Source of the DNA: Providencia zhijiangensis
GTDB lineage: Bacteria; Pseudomonadota; Gammaproteobacteria; Enterobacterales; Enterobacteriaceae
Assembly: GCF_030315915.2 (NCBI RefSeq)
Contig: NZ_CP135990.1
Location: 2,790,001-2,854,000 of the forward strand
Direction of reading: 5' to 3'
Length of the DNA: 64,000 nucleotides
Shown here piece by piece: positions 9,016 to 18,296 of this stretch (position 1 is its first letter; every line of letters begins with the position of its first letter). Position numbers and translations under genes: made by a program. The notes under the pieces are model-generated. The model saw nothing but the letters and a program-made list of their open reading frames with translations. It searched no databases and was not told the origin of the DNA.

Positions 9016-10101
9016 TCAAAAAGCCCACTTACTGCTTGTTTTTGTTGGGGATAATGGTGCATTTGTGAATTCTTGTAATTGCCGATATTGCGCTTCATTT
9101 TGAACCATATTCGGGCTTCCTGTCTCCCGCAACGCTAATACGATATTTTCCATCGATAATTTATTTCCTGCCTTCCTCCACTGCATGCATGCTGCTAATA
9201 CCCCTGTTCGGCCAATGCCAGCTTTGCAATGAATAACGGGAAGTGGTTTATTTTTTCCTTCTATTTCTACTCCTTGATTTTTATAGAGTTCAAATAAGCT
9301 GCCTTCATTAATTGTTCCAATAATCCGGTTTAATTTAATTAATTCCTCGGTTGACACCGTTCCACCATCATCCCAATTAGTCACGTGGATCACAGGGATT
9401 GAATGCTTTTTATAGCCATTAAAAATATCCATTTTATATTGGCTAAACTCTAATGATTTTTCTCCTACATTGATTTGTTTAGGTTCTACTTTATAGTCTT
9501 TTTTTTCTCGCTTAGTGGTAACTTCAATGGCGCCATATTTTTGATTACTCATAAAGTAAGGTGGCAGCTTATCTTTTTGAAAAACAGAACCGTGGATCTC
9601 TTGCTTTGATGCTAAGACAACTAATATCGGAGTCTTATTTGCCATGAGCATAGATAGATGATTTTCAATGGCTTGAGCATTATCTTTGGGGTATTGGCAG
9701 CGAATAGCTAAATTTTCCCCATTAATTTGTAGTCGATTAGCTGCGAGAGGCACAATGGATTTATCGACACTCCGTATTGATATTTGCGTGTGTTTCGCAC
9801 TACCAATATTGGGATATCGCTGCCCTCTATTCTCCGTATCGTATTCAATGTTTTTTTCATTCAGCAATAACTGCGTTTTTTCAGTCAATTTATCGAATAC
9901 CGAAACTTGGGTAGCGGCTTCTATATTTAATTTCAACTTTAGCCTATTTTTTTTGACGGATTTTGCTTCAGACAAGTGAGGGCTAAGTTCGGAGATATTT
10001 TGGATAGAATGAATACGCTTAGGGAAATGGCTTGCAGTTGATGATGCAGGAAATTCTGTCGATTGAGATACGGTTAGTCGATTAGCGTTTATTGGAAACA
10101 T
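9016..10101 (-). CDS. YopH/SptP-like protein tyrosine phosphatase, probable type III secretion effector
   Basis: This 361-residue protein has a C-terminal tyrosine phosphatase domain at about residues 85-345. The P-loop is VIHCKAGIGRTG (Cys292, Arg298). Other landmarks are NLAIRCQYP, ENHLSMLMANKTPILVVLAS, KLPPYF, IPVIHVTNWDDGG (WPD-loop equivalent at Trp243-Asp245) and MVQNEAQYRQL (Q-loop Gln334/Gln338). These track YopH and the phosphatase half of SptP. The N-terminal ~85 residues are polar, Ser/Thr-rich and have no hydrophobic signal, as expected for a secretion/chaperone-binding region. The SptP GAP domain is absent. In YopH/SptP this enzyme dephosphorylates host phosphotyrosine proteins. 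Secretion is inferred, because no secretion apparatus lies in the window. It sits between core genes ybcJ and cysS and is relatively AT-rich, suggesting acquisition. Confidence 0.85.
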   Translation of the reverse strand: MFPINANRLTVSQSTEFPASSTASHFPKRIHSIQNISELSPHLSEAKSVKKNRLKLKLNIEAATQVSVFDKLTEKTQLLLNEKNIEYDTENRGQRYPNIGSAKHTQISIRSVDKSIVPLAANRLQINGENLAIRCQYPKDNAQAIENHLSMLMANKTPILVVLASKQEIHGSVFQKDKLPPYFMSNQKYGAIEVTTKREKKDYKVEPKQINVGEKSLEFSQYKMDIFNGYKKHSIPVIHVTNWDDGGTVSTEELIKLNRIIGTINEGSLFELYKNQGVEIEGKNKPLPVIHCKAGIGRTGVLAACMQWRKAGNKLSMENIVLALRETGSPNMVQNEAQYRQLQEFTNAPLSPTKTSSKWAF

Positions 10102-10240
10102 ATTTATCCTTATCTATGTTTTCATTGTGAGTGAATTCACCATTTCGGTGACCCAATGTTAAATTCCACTGTTAATATTTCACTCAACAGTATCGCCAAT
10201 AACCCTCATCCTCTCTTGCAAATTTAGCCGCAATACCCAT

Positions 10241-10277
10241 AAAAAAAGCCACCAAAAATAGATCATTTTTAGTGGGC
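10241..10277 (-). terminator. Terminator downstream of cysS
   Basis: On the minus strand a near-perfect stem (GCCCACTAAAAAT against ATTTTTGGTGGC, at 10277-10248) is followed by seven T (A-run 10241-10247). It ends transcription from cysS before the phosphatase gene. Confidence 0.75.
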
Positions 10278-10292
10278 CTTATTCTTATTTGT

Positions 10293-10328
10293 TAACCTGA
10301 TTAACCTGACTAACTTGGTCAACCTAAA
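10293..10328. repeat. Short 9-bp tandem repeat, four imperfect copies
   Basis: TAACCTGAT, TAACCTGAC, TAACTTGGT and CAACCTAAA follow each other without gaps between the terminator and the ERIC element. The frames are not part of a recognisable gene. Confidence 0.5.
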
Positions 10329-10384
10329 TTCTCTAAATTACTCGAATTGTAGCAAACAGGTATTACGCAAAGTTCGAGAAAGAG

Positions 10385-10513
10385 TAATATTCTAAATAGT
10401 TCGTGTTGTGGCTAGGCGGCTAGCAAGGATATCTCGGGGAGCATACATAAGTATGTGACCCGAGTAGCCGAGTGACGCCAACAACGCCACAGCGCGAAAT
10501 ATGACGAATATTA
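10385..10513. repeat. ERIC (IRU) element, 129 bp, abutting the cysS stop codon
   Basis: The element has terminal inverted repeats TAATATTC (10385-10392) and GAATATTA (10506-10513). Its central palindrome, GGGAGCATACATAAGTATGT followed by GACCCGAG, corresponds to the ERIC core (AGCTTACATAAGTAAGTGAC in the consensus). The distal part GCGCGAAATATGACGAATA also matches ERIC. The cysS stop codon (10513-10511) lies in the terminal repeat, so the element would be transcribed as a long hairpin at the cysS mRNA 3' end. A second copy is at 49751-49873. Confidence 0.9.
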
Positions 10514-11899
10514 TTTGCGACGCCACGTCGTGCCAGCAGACGAATCCTCCAACACAATTCCCATCGCTGTTAAAGCATCGCGTGCCTGATCCGCCAGCGC
10601 CCAATCCTTACTTTGACGCGCATCGTTACGCTGTTTAATCAGTGCTTCGATTTTTGCGACTTCCGCGTCATCTTCGCCTTGTGCGCCACCTTGCAGGAAG
10701 GTTTCAGGATCTTGCTCTAACAGACCCAGCACTTTTGCCAGCTCACGTAATTGAGCCGCCATACCGTTTGCTGCATCCATGTTTTCAGTTTTCAAGCGGT
10801 TTAATTCACGCGCCATATCAAACAATGCCGAATAAGCTTCTGGTGTATTGAAGTCGTCATTCATCGCTTCACAGAAACGGCTCTTATACACTTCACCGCC
10901 TGCTGGTGCAGCCGATTTATCCGTACCACGCAGCGCGGTATACAGACGCTCTAACGCGGTGCGGGCTTGCTTTAAGTTCTCTTCGGTATAGTTCAATTGG
11001 CTACGATAGTGACCCGAAAGCAGGAAATAACGTACGGTTTCTGCATCGTAGTACTCTAATACATCACGGATGGTAAAGAAGTTGTTGAGAGATTTAGACA
11101 TTTTCTCTCTATCAACCATCACCATACCGGAGTGCATCCAGTAATTAACGTACGGGCCATCATGGGCACAAGTAGATTGTGCAATTTCATTTTCATGGTG
11201 CGGGAACATTAAATCTGAACCGCCGCCATGAATATCAAAATGGTTGCCTAATGTTTTGCTGTTCATTGCCGAACATTCAATATGCCAACCTGGACGACCT
11301 AATCCCCACGGTGATTCCCAGCTTGGTTCACCCTCTTTGGACATTTTCCATAACACGAAGTCCATTGGATTACGTTTTACATCAGCCACTTCAACACGGG
11401 CACCCGCTTGAAGCTGGTCTAAATCTTGGCGAGATAATAAGCCGTAATTTGGATCAGTTTTGACTTCAAACATCACATCGCCATTATCTGCAACATAAGC
11501 ATGACCGCGCTCAATCAAGCTTTCGGTTAGCTCAATGATTTCATGAATATGGCGAGTAGCACGCGGTTCGCTGTCTGGACGTAGGATATTTAATGCATCA
11601 AAATCTTTGTGCATTTCCGCTAACATGCGCGTGGTTAACTCTTCCACGCTTTCATTATTTTCAGCGGCACGTTTAATGATTTTGTCATCAATATCCGTCA
11701 CGTTACGCACATAATTCAGGTCATAACCTAAATAGCGTAAATAGCGGCTAATTGCATCGAAAGCCACAAAGGTACGACCGTGACCAATATGACACAAATC
11801 GTAAATGGTGATGCCACACACGTACATCCCAATCTTTCCAGCATGGATGGGTTTAAATTCTTCTTTTTGACGACTCAGTGTATTGAAAATCTGCAGCAT
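10511..11899 (-). CDS. cysS: Cysteinyl-tRNA synthetase
   Basis: This class Ia synthetase charges tRNA-Cys. The 462-residue product has the HIGH motif in [13 protein letters not shown], the KMSKS motif in [12 protein letters not shown], zinc-binding Cys28 in YVCGITIYD, and WHIECSAMN and [12 protein letters not shown] contributing the other ligands. It ends TTWRRK like E. coli CysS (461 residues). Start ATG 11899 matches the family N-terminus ([15 protein letters not shown]). It is divergent from ppiB. Its stop codon coincides with an ERIC element. Confidence 0.98.
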   Translation of the reverse strand: MLQIFNTLSRQKEEFKPIHAGKIGMYVCGITIYDLCHIGHGRTFVAFDAISRYLRYLGYDLNYVRNVTDIDDKIIKRAAENNESVEELTTRMLAEMHKDFDALNILRPDSEPRATRHIHEIIELTESLIERGHAYVADNGDVMFEVKTDPNYGLLSRQDLDQLQAGARVEVADVKRNPMDFVLWKMSKEGEPSWESPWGLGRPGWHIECSAMNSKTLGNHFDIHGGGSDLMFPHHENEIAQSTCAHDGPYVNYWMHSGMVMVDREKMSKSLNNFFTIRDVLEYYDAETVRYFLLSGHYRSQLNYTEENLKQARTALERLYTALRGTDKSAAPAGGEVYKSRFCEAMNDDFNTPEAYSALFDMARELNRLKTENMDAANGMAAQLRELAKVLGLLEQDPETFLQGGAQGEDDAEVAKIEALIKQRNDARQSKDWALADQARDALTAMGIVLEDSSAGTTWRRK

Positions 11900-12199
11900 C
11901 TTTTTATTTCCATTTTATTAGTACGTGTATATCTATCATACATCAGATTATCGCGATGTTGAGGATAAAATATCCAGATTCAACCTTACGAAAATAGCAC
12001 GGTATTGAATCGCGATCACCCGAAGAAAGCAAGGTTAGCACCTGACTTTATCGCCTGATTTATTAGGTCACTGTTATGGGATAACCTATTTTGCAAACAC
12101 ACTGTCGCTTCAAGTCAGGTTTTATCTGTGATATAAACTTGCTGATCTCAACGCTTTCGCAAGTTAGCGCATAAAAAACAATTATTCAGGATAGCTATT
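11900..12199. other. Divergent cysS-ppiB intergenic region
   Basis: About 300 bp with no coding frame. It should hold both promoters. A TATGAT hexamer on the minus strand about 40 nt upstream of cysS is a candidate -10, but I could not pair it with a clear -35. Confidence 0.4.
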
Positions 12200-12694
12200 A
12201 TGGTTACATTTCATACCAATCACGGTGACATCGTTATCAAAACTTTCGCAGACAAAGCACCCGTTACTGTCGAAAACTTTTTAACCTACTGCCGTGAAGG
12301 TTTCTACAATAATACCATTTTCCACCGTGTTATTAACGGCTTCATGATCCAAGGCGGTGGTTTTGAGCCGGGCATGAACCAAAAAGACACTAAAGCGCCT
12401 ATCAAGAACGAAGCTAATAACGGACTGAAAAACAGCCGCGGTACATTAGCAATGGCTCGTACTAACGATCCACACTCAGCAACAGCACAATTCTTCATCA
12501 ACGTCGCTGACAATGACTTCTTAAACTTCCGTTCAGAGCGCCCAGATGGTTGGGGTTACTGTGTATTTGCTGAAGTGGTTGAAGGCATGGACGTTGTTGA
12601 CAAAATCAAAGGCGTTTCCACAGGTCGCAGTGGTTTCCACCAAGACGTACCTCGCGAAGACGTAGTGATTGAAAAAGTGACTGTCAGTGAGTAA
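12200..12694 (+). CDS. ppiB: Cytoplasmic peptidyl-prolyl cis-trans isomerase B (cyclophilin)
   Basis: This 164-residue cyclophilin has no signal peptide. It contains [19 protein letters not shown] with the catalytic Arg, [20 protein letters not shown] and [18 protein letters not shown]. Family knowledge: it isomerises Xaa-Pro bonds during folding. An AGGA ribosome site precedes ATG 12200. lpxH begins 11 nt after its stop, so the two are cotranscribed as in E. coli. Confidence 0.97.
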   Translation: MVTFHTNHGDIVIKTFADKAPVTVENFLTYCREGFYNNTIFHRVINGFMIQGGGFEPGMNQKDTKAPIKNEANNGLKNSRGTLAMARTNDPHSATAQFFINVADNDFLNFRSERPDGWGYCVFAEVVEGMDVVDKIKGVSTGRSGFHQDVPREDVVIEKVTVSE

Positions 12695-12705
12695 TCCCTG
12701 AATTT

Positions 12706-13428
12706 ATGTCCACTTATATCATTGCAGACTTGCATTTAAGTGAAGATGAACCGGCGATCACCGCCGGTTTTCTTGCATTTATTGAACAGCAAGCCATCCA
12801 CGCCGACAGCCTGTATATCCTCGGTGATTTTTTCAATTATTGGATTGGCGACGATGATAATACCCCCTTGCATCATCAAATCGCTCAAGCCTTAAAACAG
12901 CTGAGTGAACGTGGAATTCCTTGTTATTTCATTCATGGCAATCGCGATTTTTTATTGGGTCAACGTTATGCAAAGCAGTGTGGCATGACCATTTTGCCCC
13001 AAGAAACTTTACTTGAACTTTATGATAAGCGTATTTTAATTATGCACGGCGATACGTTATGCACCGACGATGCCGCTTATCAAAACTACCGTAAAAAAGT
13101 CCATACTCCTTGGATCCAACGGGTATTTTTACTTCTACCGCTCTTTATTCGCCGCCGTATTGCGCAAAAAATGCGTCGCAATAGCCAATATGCCAGCAGT
13201 ATGAAATCCGAAGCCATTATGGACGTCAATTCTGACGCGGTGATTGATGCCTTAAATCGCCACCAAGCACAATGGATGATCCACGGACATACGCATCGCC
13301 CTGCTATCCACGAAATTAATATCGGTGGTCAACTTCATTTTCGTGGAGTTTTAGGCGCATGGCACAGCGAAGGTTCCGCCTTTGTGATCAACGAAAACGG
13401 CATTGAGCTTATTTTCTTTCCTTTTTAA
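12706..13428 (+). CDS. lpxH: UDP-2,3-diacylglucosamine diphosphatase
   Basis: LpxH hydrolyses UDP-2,3-diacylglucosamine to lipid X in lipid A synthesis, at the inner face of the inner membrane. The 240-residue product carries the metallophosphoesterase metal motifs in order: [50 protein letters not shown] and [12 protein letters not shown]. It also keeps the basic/hydrophobic membrane-binding stretch around [20 protein letters not shown]. Confidence 0.97.
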   Translation: MSTYIIADLHLSEDEPAITAGFLAFIEQQAIHADSLYILGDFFNYWIGDDDNTPLHHQIAQALKQLSERGIPCYFIHGNRDFLLGQRYAKQCGMTILPQETLLELYDKRILIMHGDTLCTDDAAYQNYRKKVHTPWIQRVFLLLPLFIRRRIAQKMRRNSQYASSMKSEAIMDVNSDAVIDALNRHQAQWMIHGHTHRPAIHEINIGGQLHFRGVLGAWHSEGSAFVINENGIELIFFPF

Positions 13429-13517
13429 CATAGTTTCCTTTTTAGCATTCCTATCTTGATAAAGACACCTAGGTAAATTGTTGGTCGTCAGTACGACCGT
13501 TTGCTTACTTTATAATC

Positions 13518-13533
13518 ACGCAAACGTTTTCCT
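13518..13533 (+). promoter_or_regulatory. PurR operator upstream of purE
   Basis: ACGCAAACGTTTTCCT matches the 16-bp PurR consensus (ACGCAAACGTTTNCNT) at every defined position, 81 bp upstream of purE. A TATAAT hexamer at 13511-13516 lies directly beside it, so bound PurR would block the promoter, as for E. coli purEK. Confidence 0.85.
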
Positions 13534-13614
13534 TGTCCAATTACCGTGATATGATCGGGGCAATTCACATTCCCACCCTCAGGGTGATATTTTTCAATAC
13601 AGGGATCACACCAA

Positions 13615-14130
13615 ATGACTGCCCAAGTTCCTGCTCAATCTGCGGCAAAAATCGCCATTGTTATGGGTTCTAAAAGTGATTGGACAACCATGCAGCATGC
13701 TGCTGACGTGCTGACCGAACTGCAACTGCCTTTCCATGTTGAGATTGTTTCTGCACACCGCACGCCAGACAAACTGTTTTCTTTTGCTGAAAATGCCAAA
13801 CAGAACGGTTTTGATGTGATCATCGCAGGTGCCGGTGGTGCAGCCCATTTACCAGGAATGTTAGCCGCCAAAACGCTGGTTCCCGTCCTTGGTGTCCCTG
13901 TACAGAGCGCGGCATTAAGTGGTGTCGATAGCCTGTATTCTATCGTTCAAATGCCAAAAGGCATTCCCGTTGGCACACTTGCTATTGGGAAAGCAGGCTC
14001 AGCTAACGCCGCTCTGCTAGCCGCACAAATTTTAGCCACTCATGACAGCGAACTATTCAATCGCTTATCCGCATGGCGTGAAGCACAAACTAACGACGTA
14101 TTAAATAACCCAGATCCGAGGGAAGCGTAA
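13615..14130 (+). CDS. purE: N5-carboxyaminoimidazole ribonucleotide mutase
   Basis: This class I PurE (171 residues) converts N5-CAIR to CAIR in purine synthesis. Motifs are [43 protein letters not shown] and [20 protein letters not shown]. It shares one base with purK (TAATG overlap) and lies behind a PurR operator. Confidence 0.97.
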   Translation: MTAQVPAQSAAKIAIVMGSKSDWTTMQHAADVLTELQLPFHVEIVSAHRTPDKLFSFAENAKQNGFDVIIAGAGGAAHLPGMLAAKTLVPVLGVPVQSAALSGVDSLYSIVQMPKGIPVGTLAIGKAGSANAALLAAQILATHDSELFNRLSAWREAQTNDVLNNPDPREA

Positions 14131-15215
14131 TGAAACCGGTTTGTGTCCTTGGTAACGGTCAATTAGGTCGCATGTTGCGCCAAGCAGGCGAACCGCTGGG
14201 TATTTCTGTCTTTCCGGTTGGGTTAGATGCCGAGCCTGAAGCCGTTCCTTATCAGCAAAGTGTGATCACTGCTGAAATTGAGCGCTGGCCTGAAACCCCA
14301 TTAACCAAAGAGTTAGCACGTCATAATGCATTTATTAACCGTGATATTTTTCCTCGGTTAGCTGACCGCTTCCCACAAAAAAGCCTGTTCGACTCGTTAA
14401 ATTTATCGACAGCGCCTTGGGCACGATTAGAATCACCAGACCAATGGCCTGAATTATTTGCCACTCTGGGTGATTTTTTAATCGTCAAGCGCAGAACGGG
14501 TGGCTACGATGGCCGCGGCCAATGGCGTGTTCGCCCCGGTGACGAGCAAAACCTCCCAGCAGAAATTTACGGTGAATGTATCGTAGAGCAAGGGATCCCA
14601 TTTGATGCTGAAGTCTCCGTGATTGGTGCTCGTAGTCAATCCGGCGAATCCGTATTCTACCCAATCACCCATAATCTTCACCAAGAAGGAATTTTACGCA
14701 CCAGCGTCGCTTTCCCTGATGCAAACCCTGCCCAGCAACAACAAGCACAGGCGATGCTCAGTGCCGTGATGGATGAGTTAGGGTATGTCGGTGTGATGGC
14801 AATGGAATGTTTTGTGGTTAGCGATAAACTGCTGATCAACGAAATCGCCCCTCGCGTTCATAATAGTGGACATTGGACACAAAACGGCGCTTCCATTAGC
14901 CAATTTGAGCTTCACTTACGCGCGATTTTAAATTTACCGATGCCAACGCCTGAAGTTTTCAGCCCTGCAGTAATGGTCAATTTAATTGGCACTGATGTTA
15001 ACCAAGAATGGTTAAATCTACCTTTAGTCCATTTACATTGGTATGAGAAAGAAGTGCGCCCAGTGCGTAAAGTGGGTCACTTAAATCTGACTCATAGTGA
15101 TGTTCATCAACTCGAAAATACCCTCGATAGTTTGATCCCAATGCTGCCAAATGAGTATAAAAGTGGCATTGAGTGGGCAAAAACAAAATTAGGCTGGTAC
15201 TCTCGCCAAAAATAG
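14130..15215 (+). CDS. purK: N5-carboxyaminoimidazole ribonucleotide synthase
   Basis: This ATP-grasp enzyme (361 residues) makes N5-CAIR from AIR, bicarbonate and ATP, and feeds PurE. It begins VCVLGNGQLGRMLRQAGEPL. It has the ATP-grasp core FLIVKRRTGGYDGRGQW and the metal/substrate segment ECFVVSDKLLINEIAPRVHN with NSGHWTQNGASISQFE. The start overlaps the purE stop, implying translational coupling. A strong terminator follows. Confidence 0.97.
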   Translation: MKPVCVLGNGQLGRMLRQAGEPLGISVFPVGLDAEPEAVPYQQSVITAEIERWPETPLTKELARHNAFINRDIFPRLADRFPQKSLFDSLNLSTAPWARLESPDQWPELFATLGDFLIVKRRTGGYDGRGQWRVRPGDEQNLPAEIYGECIVEQGIPFDAEVSVIGARSQSGESVFYPITHNLHQEGILRTSVAFPDANPAQQQQAQAMLSAVMDELGYVGVMAMECFVVSDKLLINEIAPRVHNSGHWTQNGASISQFELHLRAILNLPMPTPEVFSPAVMVNLIGTDVNQEWLNLPLVHLHWYEKEVRPVRKVGHLNLTHSDVHQLENTLDSLIPMLPNEYKSGIEWAKTKLGWYSRQK

Positions 15216-15217
15216 GG

Positions 15218-15270
15218 AAAATAGCGCTATTCGTGCCCGAGAGTAATATTTCGGGCATTGTGCTATTTTT
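15218..15270 (+). terminator. Terminator of purEK
   Basis: Nested stems: outer AAAATAGC (15218-15225) / GCTATTTT (15262-15269) and inner GCCCGA / TCGGGC, ending in a T-run. Confidence 0.75.
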
Positions 15271-15335
15271 GCCCTACTTTTATAGTGATTACTTGTGAGT
15301 GATGACTAACTCACTAGGGCACCACTGGAGTACAT

Positions 15336-16589
15336 ATGCCAGAAACACAAGCCTCACCATTTAGTCCGTTATACCAATGGTCAATTCTTATTCTCCTCGG
15401 GCTGGTTTACTTCCTTGCTACCGCCACCACCTTCACCTCATTAGGCGTAGTATTACCGAGCATGATCGGCGAATTAAAATGGAGTTGGACTGAGGCAGGC
15501 TTTGGTTTTACTTTACTCGGGTTAACCTGCGGTTTAGCGAGCTTTCTACCCTCATTGCTAATACGTAAAGTCGGTGTTCGTCTCACGCTGCTTTTAGGGA
15601 TGCTGGTGTTCTGCTCTGGCTTCTATAGCCTCTATTCCACCGAAGCTATCAGCACCTATTTCTTAGGCACTGCCTTGATTGGCATCGGGTTTACACTATT
15701 AGCGACCGTTCCGGGCACCTATGTACTTTCTCGCCTATTTGAAAAACAATCTCTGGCATTTGGATTGTATTTCACAATTGGCGGATTAGGCGGCGTTGCC
15801 GGTCCTTGGATTTACTTCTACGCATCGAATCAATTAGGCTCTTGGCGGATGCACTGGGTATTGTGTGCAGTTTATCTTAGCATCGTCACCATCATCACTA
15901 TCTTGGCATTACGTGAAGGAAAAAAAGAACAAGACCACGCCAAGAAAGTAATGCAAAAACAAGTCAGTCACGCGAATAAGCCTATTTATCGTACCGCTGA
16001 AGTTTGGACCGTTCGCCGCGCATTACGCACTTGGCAATTCTATTTAATTGCTGCGACGTATACCTCTTTCCTATGGTGCGGGATCACTGTGAACAGTTTT
16101 GCCGTAGCACACATTGAAGAGCGTGGATTTGGCATGACTATCGCGGTTTCTTTGCTGAGTACCATGGCGTTTGTGAATGCATTTTCGCGCTTCTTAGGCG
16201 GCGCAGCGGGTGAATGGCTGGAGCCGAAACGTTTATTGATCGGTAGCCTAATTATCATGGTGCTTGGCGTCGTGGCACTAAGTATCTCCACATCATGGTT
16301 CTGGCTGATTTTGTTCGTGATTTGTGTGGGTGTCGGCTACGGCATGACCTTCTTAGCGTCCAGTGTTTTACTGTCCAATTATTTTGGGCGCGGACCTTAT
16401 TTAGAGTTGTTCTCCGTCGTCAATTTAATCTCAACAATTGCCTGTTTAGCGCCATTTATCGCAGGGGCAATTAAAGATATTACGGGTAGTTTTACCCCTG
16501 CATTTTTAACCATCGCCGCCCCTGTCATTGTCATTCTCTTTTTTACGTTGATGATGAAGCCCCCTGCTTTAGAAGTAAAAAAAGATTAG
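15336..16589 (+). CDS. Major facilitator superfamily transporter, substrate unknown
   Basis: This 417-residue, about 12-helix inner-membrane protein has the MFS intra-loop signature LLIRKVGVRLTLLLG between helices 2 and 3. A second-half counterpart, FLGGAAGEWLEPKRLLIGSL, follows a basic central cytoplasmic loop (REGKKEQDHAKKVMQKQ). Helices near residues 15-35, 50-75, 80-100, 105-130, 140-165 and 170-195 precede the loop, with six more after it. A GGAG site precedes ATG 15336. It resembles organic-anion/oxalate-type MFS carriers in general layout, but I cannot assign a substrate. It stands alone between purK and the phytase-like gene. Confidence 0.85.
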   Translation: MPETQASPFSPLYQWSILILLGLVYFLATATTFTSLGVVLPSMIGELKWSWTEAGFGFTLLGLTCGLASFLPSLLIRKVGVRLTLLLGMLVFCSGFYSLYSTEAISTYFLGTALIGIGFTLLATVPGTYVLSRLFEKQSLAFGLYFTIGGLGGVAGPWIYFYASNQLGSWRMHWVLCAVYLSIVTIITILALREGKKEQDHAKKVMQKQVSHANKPIYRTAEVWTVRRALRTWQFYLIAATYTSFLWCGITVNSFAVAHIEERGFGMTIAVSLLSTMAFVNAFSRFLGGAAGEWLEPKRLLIGSLIIMVLGVVALSISTSWFWLILFVICVGVGYGMTFLASSVLLSNYFGRGPYLELFSVVNLISTIACLAPFIAGAIKDITGSFTPAFLTIAAPVIVILFFTLMMKPPALEVKKD

Positions 16590-16605
16590 CCCACAAAAAG
16601 AAAAA

Positions 16606-16626
16606 TGCTCGGGGATAACCCGAGCA
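16606..16626 (-). terminator. Terminator between MFS gene and phytase-like gene
   Basis: TGCTCGGG / CCCGAGCA stem (16606-16613 / 16619-16626). On the minus strand it is followed by TTTTTCTTTTTG, so it mainly serves the minus-strand gene. It may also stop transcripts from the MFS gene. Confidence 0.75.
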
Positions 16627-16697
16627 AATATCAAACCAAGGGAAAAACAAGGATCCATTTACACGTTCTACTTCTTACCGGTATAACCGATTACGCA

Positions 16698-18092
16698 TTA
16701 CTTCAATAACTCTGGTACTTTCAGCAAGATAAATTCATTATCATCCGCTTGATTGGGTTCACGACTGGAAGAGAATGGGTAGTTATTATCGTTACCGACA
16801 ATAATATGTTCATCATCCACCACATCCACGTTTTCAATCGTGAAGAATGGGAAGGTAAATACCCCATCATTTAGCGGTTTTCTGGCTAGATTATTAGGAT
16901 CTTGGATGCTCATCAGGTCAATATAGGCTTGCTTATCCACTGCACCACCTACATTTTTATCCGAAAACTCAATACGATAAACACGTTTAAATTTGGCTAA
17001 ATTGCTAAAGCAATTTTCTTTGTTTGTTGCGCCTTCCGCACACGCTTTATCCGCAGTGCCTTCCCCATTATCACGTTCGATAATTAAACCGTGAGTGTCA
17101 TCAATCAGGTTAAAATCACCGATGGCATTTTGATTATCTTCAAACACATATAACCAACTGCGCCCCGTCCAATCTTGCTTTTTCACATCAAATTCAAGAA
17201 TACGCGCCGCTTTTTTGCCGTTCACATTCTCGTGGTCTTGTTTATCTTCTTGCCACAAAGCCCCTTCCAGCATCGGATAAAGTTTGGTGCCATCCGGCGA
17301 TGATGCCATTCCCTCAAAACCTTTTGAGCGATTGACTTGGAAAGTCACTTTATCCGCAGGTTTACCCGGCGTTGTCAGTGTGTAGTGGTCAGGGGAAACA
17401 ACTTTCTTGCCTTCAACTTGCGTTTCAAATAGCGCCAACACCTTGCCATTTAAATCCATCTTGATGAGATAAGGTCCAAATTCATCTCCCACCCACAAAG
17501 CCCCATCCGCAAATTGAAAACTCTCTGGGTCAAAGTCACTGCCTGTTAAGTAACGCTGTTCACTACTTTCGTTAATAATATGAAAAGGAATGATTTTATT
17601 GGGGTCGTGGAAGAAAATCGTTTTCAACGGGTTGGTTTTTCCCGTTTTAAAATCAATATCATATTGGGTTAAATAGAGCATCGAATCGGGGGAATTCATT
17701 TTATTCCCAAAACCATTATCCGTCAGAACCCAGTAGGTACCATCATCCATACGCTTGATACCCGAATGACCTTGTAACGGCTGCCCCTTGATAGGCACAA
17801 ACTTACCTGTTGGGCGTCCATCGGACTTCCCTTCAACTTTACCCAGCGTATCAACACGGGTTCCTGTGGTGTATTTGCCGCTGTATTGCATATCGGACGG
17901 TGCATTTTCCGGCGTTGGTACTGTCGTATCCACCGATAAAATGGCATGCCCTGCGAGAGTGGCTGGAACTTGTTTTTGAGCAAACCCTGTGGTGCTAAAA
18001 GAAAGTAATCCCATCAGTAAAGAGAGTGATGTCAGCTTAAATGTTATTGGAGTTCGGCGAGCCATTGTTATTTTCCTATTTAGTCGCATCAA
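16698..18092 (-). CDS. Exported phytase-like (esterase-like activity) protein
   Basis: This 464-residue protein has an N-terminal signal peptide (cleavage likely after STTGFAQ). The body fits the Phytase-like family (PF13449): GHSGIKRMDDGTYWVLTDNG, FDPESFQFADGALWVGDEFG, NRSKGFEGMASSPDGTKLYP, HGLIIERDNGEGTADKA and ENVDVVDDEHIIVGNDNNYP. This is a beta-propeller-type domain with Asp/Glu-rich loops that could bind calcium. Phosphatase activity has been proposed for the family, but the substrate is not known here. An alternative start ten codons in (MARRTPITFKL) fits the signal peptide better. It is monocistronic. Confidence 0.8.
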   Translation of the reverse strand: MMRLNRKITMARRTPITFKLTSLSLLMGLLSFSTTGFAQKQVPATLAGHAILSVDTTVPTPENAPSDMQYSGKYTTGTRVDTLGKVEGKSDGRPTGKFVPIKGQPLQGHSGIKRMDDGTYWVLTDNGFGNKMNSPDSMLYLTQYDIDFKTGKTNPLKTIFFHDPNKIIPFHIINESSEQRYLTGSDFDPESFQFADGALWVGDEFGPYLIKMDLNGKVLALFETQVEGKKVVSPDHYTLTTPGKPADKVTFQVNRSKGFEGMASSPDGTKLYPMLEGALWQEDKQDHENVNGKKAARILEFDVKKQDWTGRSWLYVFEDNQNAIGDFNLIDDTHGLIIERDNGEGTADKACAEGATNKENCFSNLAKFKRVYRIEFSDKNVGGAVDKQAYIDLMSIQDPNNLARKPLNDGVFTFPFFTIENVDVVDDEHIIVGNDNNYPFSSSREPNQADDNEFILLKVPELLK

Positions 18093-18253
18093 TAATTGAC
18101 ACAGGAATCATAACCACGGTGAATGAAGGTTTTGTGAAGGATTAGAGACAGTTCGTTTAACCAGTCGCATTAACAAAATAATATTTATTTGATGTTGATA
18201 CATAAACTTAAAAAACTTATACAGCGAAGCTCAAGCATCCGATTTTCATTTTT

Positions 18254-18290
18254 AAATAGAATAGCCACCTTCGTGGCTATTCTATTTTTT
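18254..18290. terminator. 15-bp perfect hairpin downstream of ybbP
   Basis: AAATAGAATAGCCAC (18254-18268) pairs perfectly with 18273-18287 across a CTTC loop. A T-run follows on the plus strand, while the minus-strand side is A/T-rich without a clean T-run. It most likely protects or ends the ybbAP transcript. Confidence 0.65.
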
Positions 18291-18296
18291 ATCCCA

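Noticed and set aside
18254-18290. Small RNA gene ending in the strong hairpin downstream of ybbP
   Set aside because: No promoter-like sequence could be placed upstream on the plus strand, and the hairpin is adequately explained as a 3' end structure of the convergent-side transcript.
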